From assembly GCF_015751895.1 (NCBI RefSeq), contig NZ_JADOTZ010000001.1:1426001-1490000 (forward strand): a stretch of DNA of 64,000 nucleotides, given 5' to 3'. The notes beneath the pieces were generated by a model. It was not told where the DNA came from and made no database searches. It saw only the letters and a program-made list of their open reading frames with translations. The DNA comes from Zhihengliuella flava (lineage in GTDB: Bacteria; Actinomycetota; Actinomycetes; Actinomycetales; Micrococcaceae). Shown one piece after another: positions 26,090-34,615 of the stretch. Numbering within the stretch: the first letter of the stretch is position 1; the number at the start of each line of letters is the position of its first letter. The translations under genes and the position numbers were made by a program.

Positions 26090-27076
26090 TTACCAGCGCG
26101 GGTGGATGGCCTCGCGCAGGCGCGCGTCGTAGAGCTCGCGCACGACGGCGTCGAAGCCGTCCGGCAGAGTGAGCGAACCGGCGGCCGCGTTGGCGCGGGC
26201 CTGTTCGGCGTTGCGGGCGCCCGGGATGATCGAGGAGATCTCGGGGCGGGAGGCGAGCCACGCGAGGGCGACCTGCGCTGGCGTCGCGTCCGGTGCGGCC
26301 TGGCGGGCCAGCTCCGTGAACTCGCCGGCCGCCTGCACACCCGTGGCGTAATCGACGCCGGAGAAGGTCTCGCCGACGTCGAACGCCTCGCCGTGGCGAT
26401 TGAAGTTGCGGTGGTCGTTCTCCGCGAACTGTGTGTCCAGCGTGTAGCGGCCGGAGAGTAGGCCGGAGGCGAGTGGGACGCGGGCGATGATGCCGACGCC
26501 GGCCTCCGCGGCGACGGGGAGGACTTCCTCGACCGGCTTGAGACGGAACGCGTTGACGATGATCTGCACGGTGGCCACGTTCGGCCGCTTGATCGCGGTG
26601 AGCGCTTCCTCGACCGTCTCCACGGAGACCCCGTAGTTGGCGATGCGCCCCTCCTGGACCATCGTGTCCAAGACCTCGTAGACGGCGTCGTCCGCGTAGA
26701 CCGAGGTGGGCGGGCAGTGCAGCTGGACAAGGTCCAGGGTGTCCACGCCGAGGTTCTCACGGGAGCGGTCATTCCACGCGCGGAAGGCGTCCAGATGGTA
26801 GTTCTCGTGCAGCTGCTCCACGCGGCGGCCCATCTTGGTAGCCACCGTGACGCCGGAGTTCGGGTTGGCCGCCAGCCAGCGGCCGATCGTGGCCTCGCTC
26901 CGGCCGTCGCCGTACACGTCGGCGGTGTCGAAGAACCGCACGCCGGACTCGTACGCGGCGTCCAGCACGGACAGGGCGGCCGAGTCCTCAACGTCGCCCC
27001 AGTCTCCACCGAGCTGCCAGGTGCCGAGGCCGATCACCGAGACGTCGCGGCCAGTGCGTCCAAGAGTTCGTTTCAT
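26090..27076 (-). CDS. Aldo/keto reductase
   Basis: 328 residues from ATG 27076; an adjacent ATG at 27079 is too close to the GGAAC ribosome-binding site. The AKR tetrad is visible: Asp and Tyr in FDTADVYGDGRSE, Lys in VATKMGRR and His in LVQLHCPP. The C-terminal SIIPGARNAEQA is the NADP-binding segment. It resembles the general YajO/PdxI-like oxidoreductases that reduce aldehydes or ketones with NADPH. It is monocistronic with its own terminator. The physiological substrate is unknown. Confidence 0.9.
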   Translation of the reverse strand: MKRTLGRTGRDVSVIGLGTWQLGGDWGDVEDSAALSVLDAAYESGVRFFDTADVYGDGRSEATIGRWLAANPNSGVTVATKMGRRVEQLHENYHLDAFRAWNDRSRENLGVDTLDLVQLHCPPTSVYADDAVYEVLDTMVQEGRIANYGVSVETVEEALTAIKRPNVATVQIIVNAFRLKPVEEVLPVAAEAGVGIIARVPLASGLLSGRYTLDTQFAENDHRNFNRHGEAFDVGETFSGVDYATGVQAAGEFTELARQAAPDATPAQVALAWLASRPEISSIIPGARNAEQARANAAAGSLTLPDGFDAVVRELYDARLREAIHPRW

Positions 27077-27139
27077 CATGTTCCAAACCTACAGGCGCTG
27101 AGGCCACCGTGCAGCCCGTCTCACACCGCGGCCGCCTCC

Positions 27140-27952
27140 TCAGTACAGGAAGATCGGCAGCCACTCCCGATTGTGCGCGTGCACCAGCGCCAAAAACAGC
27201 ACGAAGTCAAAGATCAGGTGCACGGACACCACGTACGTCAGGGATTTGGTGAGCTTGAACGTGTACCCCTGCAGCAGGGCGAACGGAAACGTCAGCAGCG
27301 GCCCCCAAGACTGGTAGCCGATCTCCCACAAAAAGGACGTGAAGATGACGGCCTGCAGCAGGTTGGCCTGCCACGTCGGGAAGTGCCGGCGCAGCAGCGT
27401 GAACGTGGTGCAGATGAAGAACAGCTCATCCCAGATGCCCACCGCGTTCACGCCGAGGAACAGCCGCCAGAAAATCGTGGGATCGGACGCATCCGGCCAG
27501 TTCGCATAGACGCCCGTGTTGACCAAGTAGGTGGGCAGAATCAGGTAACCGAGCGCCACCACCAGCAGCAGGTAGAGCTTGCCGGCCAGCGGCCACGGCC
27601 TGCCGGTGCGGACAGGAAAACGAATCACCCGCTCCCGGAACACGTACCGGTGCATCAGCCAGGGGACGGCCACCGCGAGCGTTAGCGCGGTACCCATCGC
27701 GACCATGTGCCCCAGGCTGAGGTCCGCGTGCAGCGGCACGGAGCTGACGATCACCAGGCCCGCGGCGATCAGCAGCAGGTCCCGCGCCAACGCCCGGTCC
27801 ACCACGAGCGCCACGATCAGCGCCACCACCAGCGTGCCGTACCCGCCGACGTCGTGCCCCACCCCAAACAACAACACCGCCGAGGCGCACAACAGTGCGG
27901 CGGGCAGCAGCTTCACGCTCACCACGGGTGGGGCGGTTGCGGGCGGGTTCAT
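27140..27952 (-). CDS. CPBP-type intramembrane protease-like membrane protein
   Basis: 270 residues from ATG 27952, with about eight membrane segments. The C-terminal half carries a CPBP/Abi-like pattern: GIWDELFFICTTFTLL (here D-E in place of the usual E-E), then FTSFLWEIGYQSWGP and VSVHLIFDFVLFL with the conserved histidine. The family includes CAAX-processing glutamic proteases and bacteriocin self-immunity proteins. The altered first motif makes catalytic activity uncertain. It is divergent from the SRPBCC gene over an 85-bp gap. Confidence 0.7.
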   Translation of the reverse strand: MNPPATAPPVVSVKLLPAALLCASAVLLFGVGHDVGGYGTLVVALIVALVVDRALARDLLLIAAGLVIVSSVPLHADLSLGHMVAMGTALTLAVAVPWLMHRYVFRERVIRFPVRTGRPWPLAGKLYLLLVVALGYLILPTYLVNTGVYANWPDASDPTIFWRLFLGVNAVGIWDELFFICTTFTLLRRHFPTWQANLLQAVIFTSFLWEIGYQSWGPLLTFPFALLQGYTFKLTKSLTYVVSVHLIFDFVLFLALVHAHNREWLPIFLY

Positions 27953-28037
27953 GCCACCAGCATGCCACCCCTCCACGTGCCGCGCAGGTAGCTTCCGCCC
28001 GGGGAACGACGACGGCGCGTGCTGGCATACTGGCCGC

Positions 28038-28484
28038 ATGGCCGTTGAGTTTCGCTGCACCACGCGCACCAGCCTGCCGGCCGCCGCGCTCTTTGACCGC
28101 TCGCGCAGCGTCGAGGCGCACACGGCCTCCATGGAGGGTTCGCGGGAGCGAGCCGTCGCCGGCACGACGTCGGGCTTGTTGGGTCCCGGGGATCAGGTGA
28201 CGTGGCGGGCCTGGCACTTTGGCGTGCCGCTGCGGATGACCAGCCGCATCACCGCCTTCGACGCACCCCACGCGTTCGTGGACGAGCAGGTCCGCGGCCC
28301 GTTCCGCTCCTTCCGGCACGAGCACTGGTTCCATGAAGACGCGCACGGGACCACGATGGTGGACCGGGTCCGCTTCGAGGCGCCGTTGGGGGTGCTCGGC
28401 CGGTTGGCGGAGAAGGTCGTGCTGGCCCGCTACCTTCGGACGCTGATCGAGCAGCGCAACGAGCACCTCATCTCCGGGCCCTAA
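28038..28484 (+). CDS. SRPBCC family protein (cyclase/ligand-binding type)
   Basis: 148 residues. The fold is recognisable from FRCTTRTSLPAAALFD at the N-terminus, MTSRITAFDAPHAFVDEQ, and GPFRSFRHEHWFHE followed by TTMVDRVRFEAP. This form, close to COG4276, lacks membrane or signal segments and its ligand is unknown. ATG 28038 is preferred because it gives the standard beginning of the fold. The end lies 12 bases from the stop of the convergent cyclodeaminase gene. Confidence 0.82.
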   Translation: MAVEFRCTTRTSLPAAALFDRSRSVEAHTASMEGSRERAVAGTTSGLLGPGDQVTWRAWHFGVPLRMTSRITAFDAPHAFVDEQVRGPFRSFRHEHWFHEDAHGTTMVDRVRFEAPLGVLGRLAEKVVLARYLRTLIEQRNEHLISGP

Positions 28485-28496
28485 CCGCCCGCGGCG

Positions 28497-29522
28497 TCAC
28501 CCGATGGGTTTGAGCGCGTTGATCATCCCGAACAGGTCCTTGGGGTCCTCCGGGTCCGCCACGAGGTGAAGCTCTTGGGCGAACTCGGTGCCCTCCACCG
28601 CCTCATACACGTACCGCAGCGCGGCGAAGTCGGCGATGGCGAACCCCACCGAGTCGAACACCGTCACCTGCTCGGGCGTGGTGCGCCCCGGCGCCTCGCC
28701 GGCGAGCACTCGCCACAACTCGGTGACGGGCGTTTCCGGGGCGTTCTGAATCTCCCCCTCATGCCGGGTCTGTGGCTCGAACTCCACGAAGACCTCGCCG
28801 ACGCTCAAGATCGCCGGGTCCAGTTCCGTCTTGCCCGGGCAGTCCCCGCCGATGGCGTTCACGTGCATGCCGGGTACGACGTCGCCGCGCTGCAGGACGG
28901 TGGCGTTGCGTTTGTCCGCGGTACAGGTCGTGACGACGTCGGCGCCGGCGGCGGCCTCCGCGGCAGTGGCCGCGGCGACCACCGTGAAACCCAACGGTTC
29001 CAGATTCCGGGCGAGCTTCGCCGTCGCCCGCGCGTCCACGTCGAAGACGCGCAACGAGTCGATGCCCACCGCCGCGCGGAGGGCGAGCGCCTGAAACTCT
29101 GCTTGGCTGCCGGCGCCGATCAGCGCCATGACCCGCGAGTCCGGGCGGGCCAGCAGGCGGGCGGCGAGCGCGCTGGTCGCGGCCGTGCGCAAGGCGGTCA
29201 GCAAGGTCATTTCCGAGATGAAGATGGGATAGCCGTTGTGCACCTCCGCGAGCACGCCAAACGCGGTCACGGTTTGAAAGCCCCGGGCCGGATTGGACGG
29301 GTGGCCGTTGACGTACTTGAAGCCATACCGCTGGAAGTCCGTGGTGGGCATCAGCTCGATTACGCCGAACGGGGTGTGGCTGGCCACCCGCGGCGTCTTC
29401 TCAAACTCCTGCCACCGGGAAAAATCCTCACGCACCGCCTCCGTGAGGCCGGTGAGCGTGTTTTCGACGCCAGCCGCGGCCAGCCATCGAACCATGCTGG
29501 GGACATCCACAAATCGCGTCAT
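28497..29522 (-). CDS. Ornithine cyclodeaminase / mu-crystallin family protein
   Basis: 341 residues. The NAD-binding motif is ALIGAGSQAEFQALAL, with TTCTADKRNATVL and HVNAIGGDCPGKTELD typical of the family. The N-terminal segment ending KYVNGHPSNPARGFQTV supports the longer ornithine-cyclodeaminase type rather than alanine dehydrogenase. The usual reaction is ornithine to proline plus ammonia with internal NAD recycling, but family members vary. It is monocistronic and convergent with the SRPBCC gene. Confidence 0.87.
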   Translation of the reverse strand: MTRFVDVPSMVRWLAAAGVENTLTGLTEAVREDFSRWQEFEKTPRVASHTPFGVIELMPTTDFQRYGFKYVNGHPSNPARGFQTVTAFGVLAEVHNGYPIFISEMTLLTALRTAATSALAARLLARPDSRVMALIGAGSQAEFQALALRAAVGIDSLRVFDVDARATAKLARNLEPLGFTVVAAATAAEAAAGADVVTTCTADKRNATVLQRGDVVPGMHVNAIGGDCPGKTELDPAILSVGEVFVEFEPQTRHEGEIQNAPETPVTELWRVLAGEAPGRTTPEQVTVFDSVGFAIADFAALRYVYEAVEGTEFAQELHLVADPEDPKDLFGMINALKPIG

Positions 29523-29712
29523 GCTCGCCTCCTGTGCCGATGGACTCAGGGTAGGCCCGCCGCCTCAGCCAGCGCTAGGCCCATTCACGTGTATCGACAC
29601 AACCCCACGTCAGGCGCACGTTCACCGCGATGTGGGTTACTCAAACGTCAGGTGTCCCTCGAGTGCCGTCACGGCCACCGGGCCGTCACGTGCGGCACCT
29701 ACGGTCTGTGAC

Positions 29713-30924
29713 ATGACCCAACACCACACCCCTGAAACACAGCCTCAACCCTCCGCCGGCGTGGGACGCCGCGGCGTCCTCGCAGGCGCCGGCGTCGCGA
29801 CGGTCGCGGGATTGTTCTCCGCCGCCGCGTCCGCCGCCCCGGCCCATGCCTCTGGCCAGCCGAAGCCGAACAAGTCCATGCCCGTGCGCTTCGGCGCCGA
29901 TGGCAAGCTCCGGATCGTCCAGTTCAACGACACTCAGGACACGCACCTGACGGACCGCCGCACGATCGAACTGATCGAAAAGACTCTCGACTCGGAGAAG
30001 CCCGGCTTGGTGGTCCTCAACGGCGACGTCATCAACGGCACCCCCTCCACGGACACCGAGGTCAAGCAGGCCTACAACAACGTGCTGGCACCGATCGAGG
30101 AGCGCGGCATCAAGTTCGCGCTCACCTTCGGCAATCACGACGAAGACTCGCTGAGCCACAACACGTCCATGACGGAGCCCGCCATTGTGGACTGGCTCCA
30201 CAGCTCCTACGAGCACAACATCAACCCGGAGATCGACGCGGACCTCATGGGCCACTCCAACGGCCAGGTCCTCCTGCAGTCCTCCGCCTCCAAGCAGCCG
30301 GCCTTCGGCGTGTGGCTCTTCGACTCCAACCGCTACGCGCCCAGCACCATCGGCGGCCAGAGCCGGAAGAGCTTGATGAACTACGACTGGATCCACGGCA
30401 ATCAGGTGCAGTGGTACCGGGAAACCTCCGCGGCCACCGAAAAGCACTATGGCCGCAAGATCCCCTCCCTGGCCTTCTTCCACATCCCGCTCTGGGAGCA
30501 CCACCACATGTGGTTCGGCTCCCAGTTCGGATCCGACGAATCCACCCACGCTGCAGCCGCCGAACTCCACAGCATTGTGGGCGAGAAGAACGAGGGCGTG
30601 TACGTGGGCGCGTTCAACTCGGGGCTGTACGCCGCCATGCAGGAGCGCGGCGACGTCCGCGGCGTCTACGTGGGTCACGACCACGTCAACACGTACAGCG
30701 GCAACTACTTCGGCATTGAGCTCGGCTACGGCCCGGGCACCGGCTTCGGCACTTACGGGTTCTCGGGCGCGGAGCAGCACCGCCTGCGCGGTGCGCGCGT
30801 GTTCGAGCTCGATGAGAACGCCGAGGGCGTCTACACGGGCACCCGCACGGTCTTTGCCGCGGACCTCGGGATCGACACGTCGCCGGGCCACCAGCGCATC
30901 AGCGAACCGGCACCACTGCCGTAA
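29713..30924 (+). CDS. Tat-exported metallophosphoesterase
   Basis: 403 residues from ATG 29713. The N-terminus is a twin-arginine signal (GRRGVLAGAG, hydrophobic core, AHASG cleavage region), so the folded enzyme is secreted. The calcineurin-like motifs follow in order: RIVQFNDTQDTHL, LNGDVING, FGNHDEDSL, FFHIPLWEHHH and GHDHVN. These bind a two-metal centre for phosphoester hydrolysis outside the cell. It resembles Bacillus and Streptomyces secreted phosphoesterases (DUF4993-like or Dcr2-like); the substrate is unknown. No strong ribosome-binding site is visible. A hairpin follows the gene. Confidence 0.87.
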   Translation: MTQHHTPETQPQPSAGVGRRGVLAGAGVATVAGLFSAAASAAPAHASGQPKPNKSMPVRFGADGKLRIVQFNDTQDTHLTDRRTIELIEKTLDSEKPGLVVLNGDVINGTPSTDTEVKQAYNNVLAPIEERGIKFALTFGNHDEDSLSHNTSMTEPAIVDWLHSSYEHNINPEIDADLMGHSNGQVLLQSSASKQPAFGVWLFDSNRYAPSTIGGQSRKSLMNYDWIHGNQVQWYRETSAATEKHYGRKIPSLAFFHIPLWEHHHMWFGSQFGSDESTHAAAAELHSIVGEKNEGVYVGAFNSGLYAAMQERGDVRGVYVGHDHVNTYSGNYFGIELGYGPGTGFGTYGFSGAEQHRLRGARVFELDENAEGVYTGTRTVFAADLGIDTSPGHQRISEPAPLP

Positions 30925-30939
30925 CCCTCACGAGCGCGC

Positions 30940-30969
30940 GGCGCCCGGTGGCATCCGCCGCCGGGCGCC
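30940..30969 (+). terminator. Terminator after the metallophosphoesterase gene
   Basis: GGCGCCCGG (30940-30948) pairs perfectly with CCGGGCGCC (30961-30969) over a 12-base loop, 16 bases after the stop. It lies between convergent genes and may serve both. Confidence 0.65.
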
Positions 30970-30985
30970 GTCGTCGTCACCGCCC

Positions 30986-31495
30986 TCAGGCCTGCGGCGC
31001 AGACCGCGGGGCGGTGAGGCGCCGGGCCACGCCCGCAAGGATGACGACGCCGGCCGCCACCGCGATCACGAGGGGCAACACCCGCAGCTGCGTGGGGACC
31101 GCGAGGACGAAGGCCGCGACGGCCACCGCGGCCGAGGCGCCGAGAGCCATCCAGAGGTCCTTGAGCGTGAACGCCCAGATCAACAGGCCCACCGCGAAGT
31201 ACCACGTGTGGGTCGCGTCCACGCTGATTTCCACGAAGGAAACCACCAGCGCGATGATCAGCTGCAAGACGGCCACGCCGGAAAGATCCTTGCGCGCCCT
31301 GGTGATGAGGAAGGCGGCCCCCGCGGTCACCAGGTTCACGGCGAGCTGGACGACCGTCAGGGAAACGCCGAGCGCGGCCAGCGGCAGCAGGTTGGAGAAC
31401 GCGGCGGCGGTTAGCGCCCACGTCAGGGCCATGCCCGCGCCAAAGACCCAGAGCAGGCGGGCGGCGTAGCGTGCATCCGTCATCATGACCTTCAA
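30986..31495 (-). CDS. Small integral membrane protein of unknown function
   Basis: 169 residues with about six membrane segments, for example LLWVFGAGMALTWALTAAAF, VVQLAVNLVTAGAAFLI and VLPLVIAVAAGVVILAGVA. Hydrophilic loops are short. No catalytic motif or family was recognised. Two closely spaced methionines follow the first (MKVMMTD); the start could be either. It is convergent with the phosphoesterase gene. Confidence 0.7.
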   Translation of the reverse strand: MKVMMTDARYAARLLWVFGAGMALTWALTAAAFSNLLPLAALGVSLTVVQLAVNLVTAGAAFLITRARKDLSGVAVLQLIIALVVSFVEISVDATHTWYFAVGLLIWAFTLKDLWMALGASAAVAVAAFVLAVPTQLRVLPLVIAVAAGVVILAGVARRLTAPRSAPQA

Positions 31496-31603
31496 TGTAC
31501 CGGCCAGCCCATTCTCGCCGCCGAGGCACCCCGGGAATCAACCGAATGTCGTTGAATTCACGAGCCCGGGCGGGTCAGAAAGGGGCTGGTCGGTACGCGC
31601 GCG

Positions 31604-32806
31604 TCAGCCGCGGTGAGCCGCCTGAAAACGCAGGATGCGGTCCACCGCCTCCCGCACCGCGTCCTCCCCGGCCGCAAAGCTGAGCCGCACCGCCGTGGTG
31701 CCGTCCTCATCAAAGTCCACCCCGGGCGTCAGCGCCACGCCCTCGGCCTCCAGCAGCGCCGCGCAATAGGCGCCGGAATCGGGCCACGCGCCCAACTGTT
31801 CGCCCAAGTCAGCGTACAAATAGAAGGCACCATCGGCCGGTGCCGCGGCACCCCACCCGAGCTCCGGCAACCGCTCGAGCAGCGCGGCGCGCGTCGCGGA
31901 GAACTGGGCCACGGACTGCTCGCCCGCAGCGTAGGACTCCTCCGAGAACGCGGCCACGGCTGCCCTCTGCGCCGGCGCCGGCGGGCACAGCGCCACGTTG
32001 GAGGCCAGCGCATCTACCGCGCCCAGCAGGCTGTCCGGCACCAGGGACCAACCGAGCCGCCAGCCGGTCATGCCCCAGTACTTGGAGAAGCTGGAGATCA
32101 CGATGCTCTCCTGATCCAGCTCCCATGCGCACACCCCGCGTGGGTCCGCGGCGTCAGGACCCGGGTAGGTGATGCCGTGATAAATCTCGTCGCTGACCAG
32201 GCGCGCGTCGTGCTCGCGGCACCAGTCGGCGAGCGCCCCCAGCTCGGCTCGGTTGACCATGGTGCCGGTGGGGTTCGCCGGAGACGCCAACACGACGCCG
32301 GCCAGCGGCCCATGCGTCGCGGCCGCGGCGTCCAGCAGCTCGGGCGTGGGCTGGTAGCGGGTCTGCGGCCCACACGGAATTTCGATGACCTCGATCCCCA
32401 AGGCCTTGAGGATGTTGCGGTAGGCCGGGTAGCCGGGACGCGCTAGGACCACGCGGTCCCCCGGGTTGAAGGCCGTCAGGAAGAGGAGCGTGAACGCGCC
32501 CGAGGATCCGGTGGTCACCGCCACGTTGCGCGGCGCGACGTCGAGCCCGTACCAGCGCCGATAGTGCCCGGCGATGGCCTGACGCAGCTCAGCAATGCCG
32601 AGAGCGGGCGTGTAGGTCAGCGGCGTACCGGAGGCGTGCAGCGCGGCCGCGGCCTCGGAGACCGGGGCGGGCGCGCCACCGGAGGGTTCGCCCGCGCACA
32701 GGGAGATGACGTCCCGTCCCGCCGCGCGGAGCTCGGCCACCCGGGCGAGGACTTCCATGACTTTGAATCCGGGGACCTGAGAACGGCTGGACGGGGGCTG
32801 CGGCAC
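31604..32806 (-). CDS. Class I/II pyridoxal-phosphate aminotransferase (AspC-like)
   Basis: 400 residues, fold-type I. The PLP lysine is in SSFSKYWGMTGWRLGW, the aspartate pair in LVSDEIYHGITY and the substrate-carboxylate arginine near TTAVRLSFA. SPANPTGTMVNRAEL is also characteristic. It resembles aspartate or aromatic aminotransferases of subgroup I-gamma; the exact substrate cannot be set. It is preceded by two hairpins and a possible small broken gene, and is not in an operon with the photolyase. Confidence 0.88.
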   Translation of the reverse strand: MPQPPSSRSQVPGFKVMEVLARVAELRAAGRDVISLCAGEPSGGAPAPVSEAAAALHASGTPLTYTPALGIAELRQAIAGHYRRWYGLDVAPRNVAVTTGSSGAFTLLFLTAFNPGDRVVLARPGYPAYRNILKALGIEVIEIPCGPQTRYQPTPELLDAAAATHGPLAGVVLASPANPTGTMVNRAELGALADWCREHDARLVSDEIYHGITYPGPDAADPRGVCAWELDQESIVISSFSKYWGMTGWRLGWSLVPDSLLGAVDALASNVALCPPAPAQRAAVAAFSEESYAAGEQSVAQFSATRAALLERLPELGWGAAAPADGAFYLYADLGEQLGAWPDSGAYCAALLEAEGVALTPGVDFDEDGTTAVRLSFAAGEDAVREAVDRILRFQAAHRG

Positions 32807-32842
32807 GGGTGCTCCAAGGGTGGGCGCTGTTCGGGGCGGCGT

Positions 32843-32870
32843 ACGACGCCGGCGCGGGAGCCGCCGTCGT
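32843..32870. terminator. Hairpin upstream of the aminotransferase gene
   Basis: ACGACGCCGGC (32843-32853) pairs with GCCGCCGTCGT (32860-32870) at ten of eleven positions over a six-base loop. It lies 36 bases before the aminotransferase start. It may form part of a double terminator with the hairpin at 32898 for transcription coming from the photolyase side, or part of the aminotransferase leader. Confidence 0.45.
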
Positions 32871-32897
32871 GCCTCACCTCAGAATTTCACACCCCGC

Positions 32898-32918
32898 CGC
32901 TCCCGCCCAGCGGGAGCG
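32898..32918 (-). terminator. Strong short hairpin after the small Cys/His reading frame
   Basis: CGCTCCCGC (32898-32906) and GCGGGAGCG (32910-32918) form a perfect nine-base-pair stem with a CCA loop. Read on the minus strand it begins 12 bases after the stop codon at 32931, as a terminator should. This supports a transcribed minus-strand gene ending there. Confidence 0.6.
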
Positions 32919-32930
32919 CGGAGCGGCCTC

Positions 32931-33171
32931 TTATGCCGCGGATTCCAGCGCGAAGAAGATGAAGGAGATGCAACGGCGCCGGCCGGCAACGTCGCCCGCG
33001 AGCTCGACCATGGCGGGCCGCTCATAGTAGGCGTTGAGAATGCTCGCTTCGTTCTCGGCGGCACGCCTCGGCGCAGACCCGGCAGTGCTCGTGGTGCTCG
33101 GCGTCGATTCGTGTGAACCCCGTGGGGCGCCGTCCCTCCCACCGCACGGGTCCGCCACAGACCGTCAGCGG
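32931..33171 (-). pseudogene. Possible frameshifted small Cys/His-rich gene downstream of photolyase
   Basis: Between photolyase and the aminotransferase, two minus-strand frames look coding in succession. The first contains LTVCGGPVRWEGRRP and then HHEHCRVCAEAC (about 33065-33155), with metal-ligand spacing; it stops at 33022. The second continues from about 33066 as AENEASILNAYYERP and ends CISFIFFALESAA at 32931. Dropping one base near 33067 joins them into a single protein of about 80 residues. Third-position GC is high in each frame over its own part. It could be a broken gene, a programmed shift, a sequencing error, or two overlapping short genes. No intact start codon is obvious. Confidence 0.4.
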
Positions 33172-33176
33172 CGGGC

Positions 33177-34541
33177 TCAGCCCCGCTCGTTGCTCGCGCC
33201 CTTGACCTCCTCGTACGCGTCGAGGGCCTGCTGGCGGGACGCGCGCAGGTCCACGAGAGGCTCCGGCAGCAGCTCATCGCCGCTGACGTACTCCGGCGCC
33301 CAGCGGCCCACGTACTGGTGCTGGGGGTCAAACTTCTTGGCTTGGGTCTCGGGATTGAAGATCCGGAAGTACGGGGCGGCGTCCGCACCGGAGCCGGCCA
33401 CCCACTGCCAATTGAACGGGTTGCTGGCCTCGTCCGCGTCCACCAGCGTGTCCCAGAACCACTCCTCGCCGTGCCGCCAGTCGATCATCAGGTTTTTCAC
33501 GAGGTAGGACGCCACGACCATCCGCACCCGGTTGTGCATGGTCCCGGTCTCCCAGAGCTCGCGCATGCCGGCATCCACGAGGGCCACGCCCGTCCGTCCC
33601 TGCTGCCAGAACCGTAGGTGGTCCTCGTTCAACTCCGGCCAAGGGAACGCGTCGAACCGTGCGTTGAGGTTCTCCCGCGCCAGCGCCGGGAAGTGGTAAA
33701 GCGTGTGCCAAGCGAATTCACGCCACCCGATCTCGGAGAGGAACCCGCCCACGTCGCGGCCGGAGGAGACGGCCTCGTGCCACACGGTGTACGGGCTGAT
33801 TTCGCCGAAGCGCAGGTGCGGGGACAGTAGGGAGGTGGTGCCGGCGGCGGGCTCGTCCCGCGCGCGGTCGTACTCGTCCACGTCCTGCTCGAGGAAGTCC
33901 CGGAGCCGCCGCCGCGCGGCCAGTTCGCCGGGCTCCCAGGCCTCGCGCAGCCCACCGGCCCAGTCCGGGGCGGTGGGCGTCAGGCCCCACGCGTCGAGGT
34001 CGTCAGAGGCGGGCGGCGACGCCGGGCCGGGCACCTCGCGCGGTTCCGGCAGTGGGGCACGGGGCGGCGGCTCCGCGAGGCACGCCTTCCAGAAGGGAGT
34101 GAACACCTTGTAGTGGCCGCCCTGCCCCGTGGTGATGGTCCATGGCTCAAAGAGGAGACTGCCCGCGAAGGAATGGGCCTCGATCCCGGCCTGGCGCAGC
34201 GTGTCCTTGACGCTGGAGTCGACCTCGCGTTCGGCCCCGCCGTAGCGCCGGTTCCAGAAGACGGCGTCCGCACCGGCCGCGTCGGCGACCTCGGGTACGA
34301 CGTCGGCGGCCGGCCCGCGTCGCAGCACCAGCGTCCCGCCGCGGTCCTGCACGCGGTCGGCCAGGGCCTCAAGCGAGTGGTGCAGCCACCAGCGTGCCGC
34401 GCCGCCGAGCGAGCGCACGCCCGCGGACTCCTCATCGAGGACGTACAGGCAGATCACCGGCCCCTCCTTCTCGAGGGCCGCCCGCAGGGCGGGGTGGTCC
34501 GCCAATCGCAGATCGTCACGGAACCAAACGAGTGTGGTCAT
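33177..34541 (-). CDS. phr: Deoxyribodipyrimidine photolyase (class I cryptochrome/photolyase family)
   Basis: 454 residues. The N-terminal antenna domain (about 1-130) starts TTLVWFRDDLRLADHPAL. The FAD-binding domain is well kept: FLSEIGWREFAWH, WQQGRTGVALVDAGMREL, TGTMHNRVRMVVASYLVKNL and NPFNWQWVAG. It uses blue light to split cyclobutane pyrimidine dimers in DNA. It is divergent from the TIGR01777-family gene over 74 bases, so the two may share light or stress regulation. Confidence 0.92.
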   Translation of the reverse strand: MTTLVWFRDDLRLADHPALRAALEKEGPVICLYVLDEESAGVRSLGGAARWWLHHSLEALADRVQDRGGTLVLRRGPAADVVPEVADAAGADAVFWNRRYGGAEREVDSSVKDTLRQAGIEAHSFAGSLLFEPWTITTGQGGHYKVFTPFWKACLAEPPPRAPLPEPREVPGPASPPASDDLDAWGLTPTAPDWAGGLREAWEPGELAARRRLRDFLEQDVDEYDRARDEPAAGTTSLLSPHLRFGEISPYTVWHEAVSSGRDVGGFLSEIGWREFAWHTLYHFPALARENLNARFDAFPWPELNEDHLRFWQQGRTGVALVDAGMRELWETGTMHNRVRMVVASYLVKNLMIDWRHGEEWFWDTLVDADEASNPFNWQWVAGSGADAAPYFRIFNPETQAKKFDPQHQYVGRWAPEYVSGDELLPEPLVDLRASRQQALDAYEEVKGASNERG

Positions 34542-34615
34542 GGGCTCATCCTACGGGCCATGACTCTGGCGGCAGGGGTGCTTGCGTTCGGTCAGGCAAC
34601 GGGAGAACCTAAGTC

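Noticed and set aside
29640-29712. Short repeated GCCGTCACG before the phosphoesterase gene, considered as an operator
   Set aside because: Only two short GC-rich copies without symmetry; likely chance in this composition.
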